A stretch of 9,869 nt of DNA, from positions 1-9,869 of the forward strand of contig CAITZN010000054.1 in the NCBI GenBank assembly GCA_903896915.1, read 5' to 3'. Under the pieces are notes generated by a model. The model was not told the origin of the DNA. It saw nothing but the letters and a program-made list of their open reading frames with translations, and searched no databases. Below are positions 1-7,191 of the stretch, piece after piece. The first letter of the stretch is position 1, and the number at the start of each line of letters is the position of its first letter. The stretch comes from an uncultured bacterium (lineage in GTDB: Bacteria > Desulfobacterota > Desulfobulbia > Desulfobulbales > Desulfobulbaceae). Made by a program: the position numbers and the translations under genes.

Positions 1-545
1 AGCCCTATCGCAACATCGTTTTTGACAACCATCAGGTGCCGCCCCTGATGCCTACCACCACCAACACCATTATTGCTTCCTCCTATTCCAAGGAGTTGTC
101 GCTGCCGGGTGAGCGGATCGGCTACCTCGCCGTCCATCCGGAAATGAAGGATAAAGAATCGGTGTTGGGTGCCATGACGCTGGCCAACCGCATTCTTGGG
201 TTCGTTAATGCCCCTGCTTTGATGCAACGGGTCGTGGTGCAGCTGCAGGATGTTTCGGCAGATAGTTCCATCTATGCGCGTCGGCTCGAGGCGTTCTGCA
301 AGGTGCTGGATGAAGCCGGAATCACCTATGTCCGACCTAAGGGTGCCTTTTATCTTTTTCCCCAGGTGCCAATCGACGATGTCGAGTTCTGCCGCCTGCT
401 GCAGGAACAGAAAATTCTTGCCGTCCCCGGCCGGGGTTTTGGGATGCCCGGGTATATCCGTCTGGCCTTTTGTGTCGATGAGAAGGTTATTGCCGGATCA
501 GTTGAAGGTTTCAAAAAAGCGATGGCACAGGCGTTGGCTAAATAA
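1..545 (+). CDS. PLP-dependent aminotransferase class I/II, C-terminal part (5' end outside window)
   Basis: The frame is already open at base 3 and ends with TAA at 543-545, leaving about 180 residues of what is normally a 380-400 residue enzyme. The fold-type I signature is visible: a segment reading SYSKELSLPGERIGYLA, in which the Lys encoded at 90-92 is the expected Schiff-base lysine for PLP and the Arg of GERIGY would bind the cofactor phosphate. Near the C-terminus, PGYIRLAFCV contains the Arg that in this family binds the substrate alpha-carboxylate. It should be a cytosolic homodimer transferring amino groups between an amino acid and a 2-oxo acid. The aspartate aminotransferase-like branch is most likely, but the substrate cannot be read from this fragment. 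A GTG at 36 lies inside the domain and is not the true start. The gene is followed by a strong terminator, so it ends its transcription unit. Confidence 0.9.
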   Translation, partial: PYRNIVFDNHQVPPLMPTTTNTIIASSYSKELSLPGERIGYLAVHPEMKDKESVLGAMTLANRILGFVNAPALMQRVVVQLQDVSADSSIYARRLEAFCKVLDEAGITYVRPKGAFYLFPQVPIDDVEFCRLLQEQKILAVPGRGFGMPGYIRLAFCVDEKVIAGSVEGFKKAMAQALAK

Positions 546-582
546 TCAGGATTGTACCGGATTACCTCCGGGGCAAGACAGC

Positions 583-622
583 AAAGGGCCGCCCTCCATG
601 GAGAGGGCGGCCCTTTTTCTTT
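583..622 (+). terminator. Rho-independent terminator of the aminotransferase gene
   Basis: A perfect 14-bp inverted repeat (583-596 AAAGGGCCGCCCTC with 603-616 GAGGGCGGCCCTTT) encloses the 6-nt loop CATGGA and runs into a T-rich tract (614-622, TTTTTCTTT). It lies 37 nt after the aminotransferase stop. On the opposite strand the hairpin has only three T after it, so it would be a weak terminator for glmM, which approaches from the right and stops at 727. Confidence 0.93.
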
Positions 623-726
623 AAAGGTTGTTTAGAGCTGTAGTCATGTTAAGGAAAAGAAGACGGCTTGCGTTTGGACTGCCTTGCTAATCCTGAGAGC
701 CTAACAGTCTAAGTACCTACAGCCCC

Positions 727-1923
727 TCACCCCCGGTCAGCTTTGCGGATGACATCGCAGAGCTCATGGGCAAGGGTGGCGATCTCTTGTTCATCCTCGC
801 CCTCGGTCATCACCCGGATGACCGGTTCGGTCCCTGAGGCCCGGACCAAAATCCGGCCCCGGTTGCCAAGCTTCTCCTCCGCCTGTTTTAAGGCCTCGGG
901 AAATCCAGGGATGTGTTCCGGCGCTATTTTTGAGGCCATGCGCACATTTTCCAGCACCTGTGGATAGGTCGACATGATGGTGGCCAACTCGGACAAGGGT
1001 TTGTTTTTCTTGATCATGATGGCCAGTAGCTGCAGTCCGGCCAAGGTGCCGTCGCCGGTAGTGTTGTGATCGAGAAAGACCAGGTGTCCCGATTGTTCGC
1101 CGCCGAAGTTGTAACCCTTGGCACGCATGGTCTCGACCACATAGCGGTCACCCACCTGGGTGCGCACCATCTGGCCGCCCATGGCAGTCATGGCCTGCTC
1201 TAGCCCCATGTTGCTCATCACCGTGGCCACCAGGGTCTTTTTCTTGAGTTTGCGTCGGTGCATCAGGTCGTTGGCGCAGATGGCCATGATGTGATCGCCG
1301 TCAACGATAGCGCCGTGTTCGTCGCAGACGATCAATCGGTCGCCATCGCCATCCAGGGCCAGGCCGATGTCAGCGCCCAGTTGCTTGACCTTGGCTGCCA
1401 TCACCTCCGGGTGTAGCGCCCCGCATTCATGGTTGATATTCTTGCCGTCAGGGGTGGCGCCGATGGTGGTTACCCTGGCTCCCAGTTCCGAGAAGACATG
1501 GGGGGCGACCCGATAGGTGGCACCGTGGGCGCAGTCTAGGACGATGTGGAAATCGTCGAGCACGTAATTTTTGGGAAAGGTATTTTTGAGGGAGACAATG
1601 TAGCGGCCGGCCGCATCCTCAATTCGTGTCGCTCTGCCGACTTCGTCAGCTACCGGACGGAGGGCGGCCATCTTTTGCGAGAAGATCAGATCCTCGATTT
1701 CGGCCTCCATCGCGTCGGGGAGCTTATAGCCGTCGGCGGAGAAGATCTTGATGCCGTTGTCCTGGAAGGGGTTGTGTGAAGCGGAAATAACTACTCCTGC
1801 ATCGGCCCGCATAGAGGTGGTGATAAAGGCGATGGCCCTGCCGATCTGCATGGCGATTTCCGAGGTCATGGGATAGATGTTAGCAACCCCGCGCACTCCG
1901 TCGGTTCCAAAAAGTTTTTTCAT
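727..1923 (-). CDS. glmM: Phosphoglucosamine mutase GlmM with an internal ~51-residue in-frame deletion in domain 1
   Basis: GlmM converts glucosamine-6-phosphate to glucosamine-1-phosphate in the cytosol, on the way to UDP-GlcNAc for peptidoglycan and LPS. Family hallmarks are present: N-terminal [11 protein letters not shown] (residues 5-15), the phosphoserine loop SASHNP (47-52, catalytic Ser49), the Mg-binding DGDGDR (191-196), the sugar-binding GEQSGH (275-280) and the phosphate-binding RASGTEP (361-367). The start is ATG with AGGA 7 nt upstream. The protein has 398 residues against about 445-450 for the family. The catalytic Ser is at about 100-102 in E. coli and B. subtilis GlmM but at 49 here, whereas the first 28 residues align without a gap. 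The missing block carries the conserved GxDTR loop and two strands of domain 1. The reading frame is clean on both sides. It is the last gene of the cdaA-ybbR-glmM cluster, 73 nt after ybbR. Identity is certain; activity is doubtful if the deletion is real. Confidence 0.95.
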   Translation of the reverse strand: MKKLFGTDGVRGVANIYPMTSEIAMQIGRAIAFITTSMRADAGVVISASHNPFQDNGIKIFSADGYKLPDAMEAEIEDLIFSQKMAALRPVADEVGRATRIEDAAGRYIVSLKNTFPKNYVLDDFHIVLDCAHGATYRVAPHVFSELGARVTTIGATPDGKNINHECGALHPEVMAAKVKQLGADIGLALDGDGDRLIVCDEHGAIVDGDHIMAICANDLMHRRKLKKKTLVATVMSNMGLEQAMTAMGGQMVRTQVGDRYVVETMRAKGYNFGGEQSGHLVFLDHNTTGDGTLAGLQLLAIMIKKNKPLSELATIMSTYPQVLENVRMASKIAPEHIPGFPEALKQAEEKLGNRGRILVRASGTEPVIRVMTEGEDEQEIATLAHELCDVIRKADRG

Positions 1924-1996
1924 GGGTCGTTCCTGCTGTTGTTGAAGAAGGTGAATCGTATAGAATATTAGGTAGGGTCGGTTGTGGACCGGGTGG

Positions 1997-2932
1997 TCAC
2001 GGGAGAATCCGCACTTGTTCCGGAGTTACTTTGAAGATGACAATAGGGGCGTGCCCCGGCAAGGTAATGCCGTTGACCAGCACCGGCATCTCACCGGCGG
2101 TTTTATCAGGAGCAACATTGACCGCAGCCCGGAACAGCATGGCAAGCTCGGGGGTTATCTGCACGATCTGCTCTGGAATGTCAGCCTCAACCGTCACCGT
2201 GGGCGGTATGGTCTTCACGGTCGGGTTGCTGTCCCTGACGTTGATAGGGATGCCCCGTACGGTTTTTCTGACCATGGTTTCTTTGAGGACGATGTTAGCC
2301 TCGATCACGGTTTCGCCGATGAGTTTGAGCAGCGCTTCATTGAGATTGAGATGCACCTGGAATGTGGTGGAGCGATCTAGCGCATCCATGTTGATGATCG
2401 AGGTTTTGAGGGCTGTTTCCCGGTCGAGGATGGTCTGCGGGCCGGTCACGGTGATGCGCGGCGGATTAAGCGCAATGTTTTCAACTACAAAACCCGCAGC
2501 CGGTTTCCCCTTGGTCACCGGGGTGATGGTAAAGTCCTTGTGCACCAAACGGTCGACCAGCAGTGTGATGTTAGCGGGTTGCACCCGTTGTACCGTGATG
2601 CCTTGAGGGAACGGTATGGAATCGCTGTCGTTTTTAACGACCACGGCTCCCGGTGCCGCTTTGCTCAAATCCACAGGGCGGGAGATGTTCTGCTGACGCA
2701 TTTCTTTGATTAGCCGCCTGGGGCCGCGGATCGCAACCTCGATATCTTTCTTGTACTGGTTGGCGATAACAAGGTCGGCCGGTAGGTTATGCAGTTCCAG
2801 CGGGGTACTGACGATGACGTCCACCTGATCTTGGCCGACCACGAAATACCAGAGGCTTGCTCCGATGATCAGGGAGAGCAGTTTCAGTAGCCAGTGCTTT
2901 GATAGAAAGGCGAGATTAGGTAATCTTTTCAT
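1997..2932 (-). CDS. YbbR-domain membrane protein (CdaR-like regulator of the diadenylate cyclase)
   Basis: A 311-residue protein with one N-terminal membrane anchor (about residues 14-32, [20 protein letters not shown]) after a short basic cytoplasmic tail. Three YbbR-type beta-rich repeats then face outward, roughly 40-127, 131-217 and 221-309. Typical landmarks are the early [17 protein letters not shown] in the second repeat and [11 protein letters not shown] in the third. In Firmicutes, CdaR (YbbR) is encoded next to cdaA, binds CdaA at the membrane and modulates c-di-AMP synthesis; the same role is inferred here from gene order. The ATG start (2930-2932) lies inside the end of cdaA, giving a 17-nt overlap that suggests translational coupling. 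Many YbbR proteins have four repeats, so three is a shorter but common form. Confidence 0.9.
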   Translation of the reverse strand: MKRLPNLAFLSKHWLLKLLSLIIGASLWYFVVGQDQVDVIVSTPLELHNLPADLVIANQYKKDIEVAIRGPRRLIKEMRQQNISRPVDLSKAAPGAVVVKNDSDSIPFPQGITVQRVQPANITLLVDRLVHKDFTITPVTKGKPAAGFVVENIALNPPRITVTGPQTILDRETALKTSIINMDALDRSTTFQVHLNLNEALLKLIGETVIEANIVLKETMVRKTVRGIPINVRDSNPTVKTIPPTVTVEADIPEQIVQITPELAMLFRAAVNVAPDKTAGEMPVLVNGITLPGHAPIVIFKVTPEQVRILP

Positions 2933-3728
2933 TGCTTCGGAGGGTGTTCAGTCGGGCCAGCCAGCGGAATCCGGTCTTTTTTTGAGGGATCAAAAGGGTT
3001 TTTAGGGTGGTGGTCAGCGTCTTTTCGTCGAGACAGGTGGTGATTTTTCCTTGCAGAACCAGAGAGATTTCCTGGGTCTCCTCGGAGACTACGAGGATTA
3101 CCGCATCGCTTTCCTCGGACAACCCTAGGGCAGCCCGGTGGCGGGTTCCGTAGCGTTTGTCAATATTTGGATTTTGCGAAAGCGGCAGCAGGCAACCGGA
3201 GGAATGGATGCGGTCCTTGTGGATAATGACACCGCCATCATGCATGGGGGAGGCGGGCAGGAATATAGCCACCAGCAGCTCGTATCGTAGGCGGGCATCA
3301 AGCCGGTGGCCGGTATCGACGTAGTCCCTCAGCCCGGTGTCACGCTCAATGACGATAAGAGCGCCAATGCGGCGTCGGGCCATGTAGGCGGTGGCGCGGA
3401 CGATTTCATCTATGTCGTGTTCGGCTACTACGTCGCTCTTATGAAACGGGGTTTTGCCCATTTGGGTCAGGGCACGGCGGATGTTGGCCTGGAAGAGGAT
3501 GACAATTACGAGCAGGATGGAACTGAGAAAGGTTTTGAATAGCCAGTGCAGCGTCTGTAGCTCAAATTTATCTGAGAGGAAATAGATGACAATAATGACC
3601 GCTATCCCGGCCAGCATCTGCACAGCCCGTGTCCCACGAAGCAGCAGGATGATCCGGTAGATGATGAACGAGACTATCAGGATGTCGATGATATCCAGCA
3701 GTCGTATGGAGGTGATCACGTCAAGCAT
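2916..3728 (-). CDS. cdaA: Diadenylate cyclase CdaA (DisA_N domain, membrane-bound)
   Basis: CdaA condenses two ATP into cyclic di-AMP on the cytoplasmic face of the membrane. From the ATG at 3728 the protein has 270 residues: three membrane helices (about 11-30, 36-52 and 62-80, with the family-typical LLRGTRAVQMLAG between the first two), then the DisA_N catalytic domain. Motifs are PMHDGGVII (DGG at 164-166, where the family usually has DGA), YGTRHRAALGLSE (GTRHR at 194-198) and VVSEE (213-217). The frame stays open upstream to a TTG at 3818, which would add 30 residues (NPGLTCYIFKYIEKINQ...). I prefer 3728 because CdaA proteins normally begin just before the LLDIIDILIV helix, but no clear Shine-Dalgarno precedes it, so the start is uncertain. 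It is the first gene of the cluster and is divergent from the nitroreductase gene. Confidence 0.92.
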   Translation of the reverse strand: MLDVITSIRLLDIIDILIVSFIIYRIILLLRGTRAVQMLAGIAVIIVIYFLSDKFELQTLHWLFKTFLSSILLVIVILFQANIRRALTQMGKTPFHKSDVVAEHDIDEIVRATAYMARRRIGALIVIERDTGLRDYVDTGHRLDARLRYELLVAIFLPASPMHDGGVIIHKDRIHSSGCLLPLSQNPNIDKRYGTRHRAALGLSEESDAVILVVSEETQEISLVLQGKITTCLDEKTLTTTLKTLLIPQKKTGFRWLARLNTLRSNEKIT

Positions 3729-3887
3729 CAAGCAATAGGGCAATGGCTGGTTGATTTTTTCAATGTACTTGAATATGTAGCATGTCAGTCCCGGATTGAA
3801 CAGAAAAATTGTGGTCAATTGAGGCCGTCAGGCACGAGATCGCGCAGCTGATTTCCGGGGCGGTCATTGAGCAGAAAAGGAGAATTG

Positions 3888-4484
3888 ATGTTAGCGGATT
3901 TAGTGCATAAGACCAGGACGGTGCGGCGGTTTCAGGAAGAGCAGCCCCTTGCCCCCGCTTTGCTACGAGGTTTGATCGATCTCGCCCGGCTCGGTGGGTC
4001 GGCCCGTAACGGCCAGGTGCTCAAGTATATGGTGATTACCGACGCGATACTGCGGCAGCAGCTCTTCCCCATGCTTGGCTGGGCCGGCTATCTTCCCGAC
4101 TGGCCAGGACCGGTACCTGGCGAACGCCCTGCGGCCTATGTCGTCTGTCTGCTGGATGCAAGACTCCTGAATGGGGCAGAAAGCGAGGCCCATTGCGATT
4201 TGGGCATCGCCACTCAAAATTTGTTGCTCGGTGCCGCTGAACAAGGAGTGTATGGCTGCCGGATCGGAGCTTTTGCTCATGGCCCAGTCCACAGATTATT
4301 GCAGCTGGACAATTGCTTCAAGGTGATGCTGGTGGTGGCCCTGGGCTACCCGGCCGAGACCGTGGTGCTAGAGCAACTCCGCCTTGATGGTGATATACGT
4401 TACTGGCACGATGGCCAAGGCGTGCACCATGTGCCGAAACGAACTCTTGAACAGATTCTCATTGAATCGCCGGTGGGTTTATGA
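3888..4484 (+). CDS. Nitroreductase family protein (FMN-dependent oxidoreductase)
   Basis: A 198-residue soluble protein of the nitroreductase fold; these proteins bind FMN and use NAD(P)H to reduce nitro, quinone or other electron-poor substrates as homodimers. The N-terminal KTRTVRRF (8-15) is the FMN-phosphate binding segment, SARNGQVLKYMVIT (38-51) is the second FMN contact region, and ALGYPAE (151-157) is the usual C-terminal landmark. The stretch WAGYLPDWPGPVPGERPAAY (65-84) marks a short, poorly characterised subgroup found in anaerobes. The ATG at 3888 is chosen because AAGGAG sits 5 nt upstream; a TTG at 3867 in the same frame has no such support. Its stop overlaps the start of the next gene (ATGA), implying coupled translation. 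The natural substrate is unknown. Confidence 0.85.
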   Translation: MLADLVHKTRTVRRFQEEQPLAPALLRGLIDLARLGGSARNGQVLKYMVITDAILRQQLFPMLGWAGYLPDWPGPVPGERPAAYVVCLLDARLLNGAESEAHCDLGIATQNLLLGAAEQGVYGCRIGAFAHGPVHRLLQLDNCFKVMLVVALGYPAETVVLEQLRLDGDIRYWHDGQGVHHVPKRTLEQILIESPVGL

Positions 4485-4888
4485 ATTATGCTGTTCTACT
4501 CAAAGTACTGGGAACCTTCTCTTTTGTCGCTTTTTTTGGCAGTCTTATTGCCGTCCCCTGGGTGATAGGCCGGATGAGATCGGATTATTTCCTCACCCAT
4601 TGGCAGCAGCTTGAAACACGTCATCGTCGGCATCCGGCTTTGGCCTTGTGTATTCTCGTGATGCGCAACGTCGTCGGTTTTGTTTTGGTGATTGCTGGTG
4701 TGGCCATGCTGGTATTGCCCGGACAGGGGTTGTTGACTATTTTGATAGGCATCTGTCTCATGGATTTTCCCGGCAAACGCCATCTGCTCGACCGGCTTTG
4801 GCAGGTTCCGCAGGTTGAACAGGCCTTGAACTGGATACGGCGCAAGAAAGGGAAAGAGGAATTCGTTTTTCCGGAAAAAAAGGGGTGA
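4481..4888 (+). CDS. PGPGW-type small integral membrane protein
   Basis: A 135-residue membrane protein with a first hydrophobic helix at about 5-30 and a hairpin of two helices at about 60-78 and 82-95. These are separated by LPGQGLLTILIG (79-90), the variant of the LPGPGW motif that names this family of putative transmembrane proteins. The C-terminus (about 98-135) is amphipathic and strongly basic (NWIRRKKGKEEF) and probably lies in the cytoplasm. No biochemical role is established for the family. The ATG at 4481 overlaps the nitroreductase TGA by one base pair pattern (ATGA), so the two are almost certainly co-translated. A role as membrane partner of the nitroreductase is possible but untested. 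Confidence 0.8.
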   Translation: MNYAVLLKVLGTFSFVAFFGSLIAVPWVIGRMRSDYFLTHWQQLETRHRRHPALALCILVMRNVVGFVLVIAGVAMLVLPGQGLLTILIGICLMDFPGKRHLLDRLWQVPQVEQALNWIRRKKGKEEFVFPEKKG

Positions 4889-5231
4889 GCTTTCGGTCGT
4901 TGCGAACAGGTTGGGATGACATGTGTTCGTCTTGTGCCATTTCCTGACTGGGCAAATTCCTCTTTCAGTTCATTGCGCAATGCGTGTAGTATGGGCATGC
5001 TATGCTTTTAATTTTTCCGATTATTTGTTTTTCTAGGTGCGTTGTCCAAAATAGTTTGGTTGATGATTGGCAGCGATCGCAATAGGCAGCATGAAATATT
5101 TAGGCCTGCCGGATATGCGTCATTGTTGATTTCTGAGTATTTAAAGAGATTGTTGTTTATAGGATACGGCCCTCGGGAACAGTTGTGTTGCTGAAATTTC
5201 GGTAGTATTCACCAGAGAAGGGAAGGGTGTT
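4889..5231 (+). other. 343-nt intergenic region, AT-richer, no gene recognised
   Basis: No convincing ORF, tRNA or terminator is visible. It must contain the promoter of the following 582-codon gene, but no good sigma70 pair stands out. The best partial signal is an extended -10 (TGCTATGCT, 4998-5006) without a matching -35. A 12-bp perfect palindrome, CATTGCGCAATG, lies at 4971-4982, just upstream of that element. The start codon at 5232 is preceded by purine-rich GAGAAGGGAAGGG, which serves as ribosome binding site. Confidence 0.6.
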
Positions 5232-6980
5232 ATGAGTGAAATAACTCGGTATGTAAAGGGTTTGGATCCTGATCGTGATGCCTGGTTGACTAATTTTTTT
5301 ACCGAAAACCATCTGGCCTATGAAACCTTTCCTGATCGGGTGGCTTCACCGGAACAGCTCAAATTCATCGTACATCTTGAGGACGAACAGATCTACTACC
5401 CCTGTTCCGACGAGCTGTTCAATGCCATTATCGAAAAACGGGCTGACACCGTGCTCACCTCGGCCTACATCGGCATATGGACCCGGCTGGAAAAACTGGT
5501 TCGCGAAGTGGTGACGGATCCGTACAAACGGCAGTACCTCTTCAGTCTGTTGACGATCAAATACAACCATGAAATATCACATAAGGTGCAGCTGCCTGGC
5601 CGGGTCGAAAAACGGTTGCTCGGTATCTTCACCACCATCAGCGAGATTGACCGGCCGCTGGCCGTTGAACGGGAACTTGAAAACAGAAGAGCGGCCGATT
5701 TTTTGCAGTCTGAGGCCTTTGAGCAAGCCTTTAATTCTCCGGAGGGGTTGGAAATAACGGCTGAGACCACCTTGACCGATATCGATCTGCAACTGCATCT
5801 GCTGCGTTTGCGCCGTCTGCTGCTGCTTTCCTCGGTGCGTCCCATCTGGAGGCAGGACGAACCGCCGGCGATCTCCTCTCTGGAACAGGTGATGAACCGC
5901 CCGCTGGAAACCCCTGAATGGCTGTGGATTTGCAACTGGCTGCGCGATGTCATCTCCGGGAAGCGTCGGCCCTGCATCCTCTGGGTCGGTGGTCGTTCTG
6001 GTGAGATTGTCTTTGATCTCGCCATTATGCGTATTTTTATGAAGATCGGTATCAAGGTTATCATGGCGGTCAAACAGGATTTTTATTACCACCGGGTCTC
6101 TTTTGTCGATCTCATCGAGGATCCGACCTTGGACGAGCTGCTCGAGGATGCAGACATCATCGGTGATTCCAAGATTTCCAAGAACGAGCTGCTTCGTTAT
6201 CTCGACAGCGAAAATCGGCTCTTGGTGATCTCGGACGGCACCCGCGAACCCTTCAATCCGCTCCTGACTTCGGTTACCTATGCCCGGGCCTTTAAGGAGG
6301 CGGATCTGGTCGTCTACCGCAATCCCAGCGGTCGCGAGAACATTTTTAACCATTTCCAGTTTACCCGCGACATCGTCTCCATCGTCCCCGGTGATGATGG
6401 TATCATAGATATGATGCTCAAGCCGCATCATCCCAAGGCCATCAGGTTCTCTCGGGCTACACTCCGCCACAAGGCTGAGGCGCTGGTCGATATGGTCGAG
6501 CGGGAAAAGGTGGCTGGCAAGACGATCATGTTCTACTCGGCCATTGTCGGCTCGATCCCTGGTCAATTAAAAACCGCCAAAGAGATTCTCAATGTCTTTG
6601 TCGAGCATCTCCGCTCCTCGCTCAACGATGTGGTGATCATTAATCCTGGGGAACATTTTGTCGAGGGCATGGATGCCGACGATATCATGTATATGTGGGA
6701 GATCTTTCAACGGTCCGGCAATATCGACATCTGGCGGTTCCAAAGCGTTGAGGACATTGTCAAATCCTTTGAACTGATGGGCAAGAAGGTGCCGCCCGAG
6801 TGGACCGGTAAGGATGCCACCTATTCCACCGGTTGCACCAAGGAGATTGAGATTGCCATGCAGATTCAGAAACAGTATCCGGAAATGCAGCTGATGGGTC
6901 CTCCTTACGAAAAATTCCAGCGTCGTAAGGAGTACGGTGTCGGCAAGCTCTACGATCGTACTCTGGCAGGTAGTGAATGA
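5232..6980 (+). CDS. DUF89/ARMT1-like protein with degenerate metal site
   Basis: A 582-residue soluble protein without signal peptide or membrane segments. Residues 1 to about 235 are helical and charged. At 248-262, ILWVGGRSGEIVFD lines up with the DNAGEivfD signature of the DUF89 (ARMT1-like) metal-dependent phosphatase family. It is followed by an IKVIMAV strand (274-280), then DFYYHRVSFVDL (283-294) where the family has P-I-x-N-D-A-T, and EADLVVYRNPSGREN (356-370) where it has a KGxGN-like loop. The usual metal ligands Asp, Asn and Asp thus read Gly254, Arg255 and Arg288, so classic metal-dependent phosphatase chemistry looks unlikely. The last 150-190 residues (for example FYSAIVGSIPGQ, TGKDATYSTGCTKEIE) match nothing I recognise. 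The start is ATG with AAGGG upstream. It is probably monocistronic. Fold assignment is moderately sure; function is unknown. Confidence 0.7.
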   Translation: MSEITRYVKGLDPDRDAWLTNFFTENHLAYETFPDRVASPEQLKFIVHLEDEQIYYPCSDELFNAIIEKRADTVLTSAYIGIWTRLEKLVREVVTDPYKRQYLFSLLTIKYNHEISHKVQLPGRVEKRLLGIFTTISEIDRPLAVERELENRRAADFLQSEAFEQAFNSPEGLEITAETTLTDIDLQLHLLRLRRLLLLSSVRPIWRQDEPPAISSLEQVMNRPLETPEWLWICNWLRDVISGKRRPCILWVGGRSGEIVFDLAIMRIFMKIGIKVIMAVKQDFYYHRVSFVDLIEDPTLDELLEDADIIGDSKISKNELLRYLDSENRLLVISDGTREPFNPLLTSVTYARAFKEADLVVYRNPSGRENIFNHFQFTRDIVSIVPGDDGIIDMMLKPHHPKAIRFSRATLRHKAEALVDMVEREKVAGKTIMFYSAIVGSIPGQLKTAKEILNVFVEHLRSSLNDVVIINPGEHFVEGMDADDIMYMWEIFQRSGNIDIWRFQSVEDIVKSFELMGKKVPPEWTGKDATYSTGCTKEIEIAMQIQKQYPEMQLMGPPYEKFQRRKEYGVGKLYDRTLAGSE

Positions 6981-7086
6981 GACCCCTGCAGATTCAAAGT
7001 GCTTCAACATCTCTGTAGAGGGGGGGGCGCAAACCAGAACATCGAGCGCGTGCTTCTCCGGGGCGACCGCATCTGAAGCATATCGG

Positions 7087-7102
7087 GTACAAAAAATTGT
7101 AC
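7087..7102. repeat. Inverted repeat GTACAA-AAAA-TTGTAC (operator candidate)
   Basis: Six-base arms are separated by four A. The dyad ends 17 nt before the TTGACA of the promoter candidate below, where an activator or repressor could bind. Too short to be a terminator. Confidence 0.4.
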
Positions 7103-7119
7103 TCACACCAGGCTGATTC

Positions 7120-7153
7120 TTGACACCATCAACTGGGCGTGTTATTTTATAAT
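7120..7153 (+). promoter_or_regulatory. Sigma70-type promoter candidate for the small exported protein
   Basis: A perfect -35 TTGACA (7120-7125) is followed after 17 nt by TATTTT (7143-7148, 4 of 6 to consensus) and after 22 nt by a perfect TATAAT (7148-7153). The usual 17-nt spacing favours the weaker -10; the perfect TATAAT is too far for standard sigma70 unless the spacing is relaxed. The start codon of the next gene follows at 7192, leaving a short 5' leader. Confidence 0.55.
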
Positions 7154-7191
7154 AGAGATTATCACAAACCCAGGTGTTCTATGGAGAGGCT

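Noticed and set aside
2031..2606. 191-codon plus-strand ORF opposite the YbbR gene
   Set aside because: The translation is low-complexity Ser/Thr/Met/Val text typical of antisense reading; the opposite strand encodes a clear YbbR protein.
4994..5018. GCAT-GCT-ATGC followed by a T-rich stretch as a terminator for the PGPGW gene
   Set aside because: The stem is only 4 bp, too weak for an intrinsic terminator.
5069..5084. TGGCAGCGATCGCAA as a sigma54 promoter
   Set aside because: The GG and GC elements are 8 nt apart instead of the required 10.
6999..7080. GTGCTTCA ... TGAAGCAT inverted repeat and an 8-G run after the DUF89-like gene
   Set aside because: The arms are too far apart (about 70 nt) and there is no T tract, so I do not call it a terminator.
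5577..7106. Two long back-to-back minus-strand ORFs (329 and 179 codons) antisense to the DUF89-like gene
   Set aside because: They share one frame exactly opposite a well-supported gene, have no ribosome sites, and the translations show no domains. They are shadows of the plus-strand codon bias.
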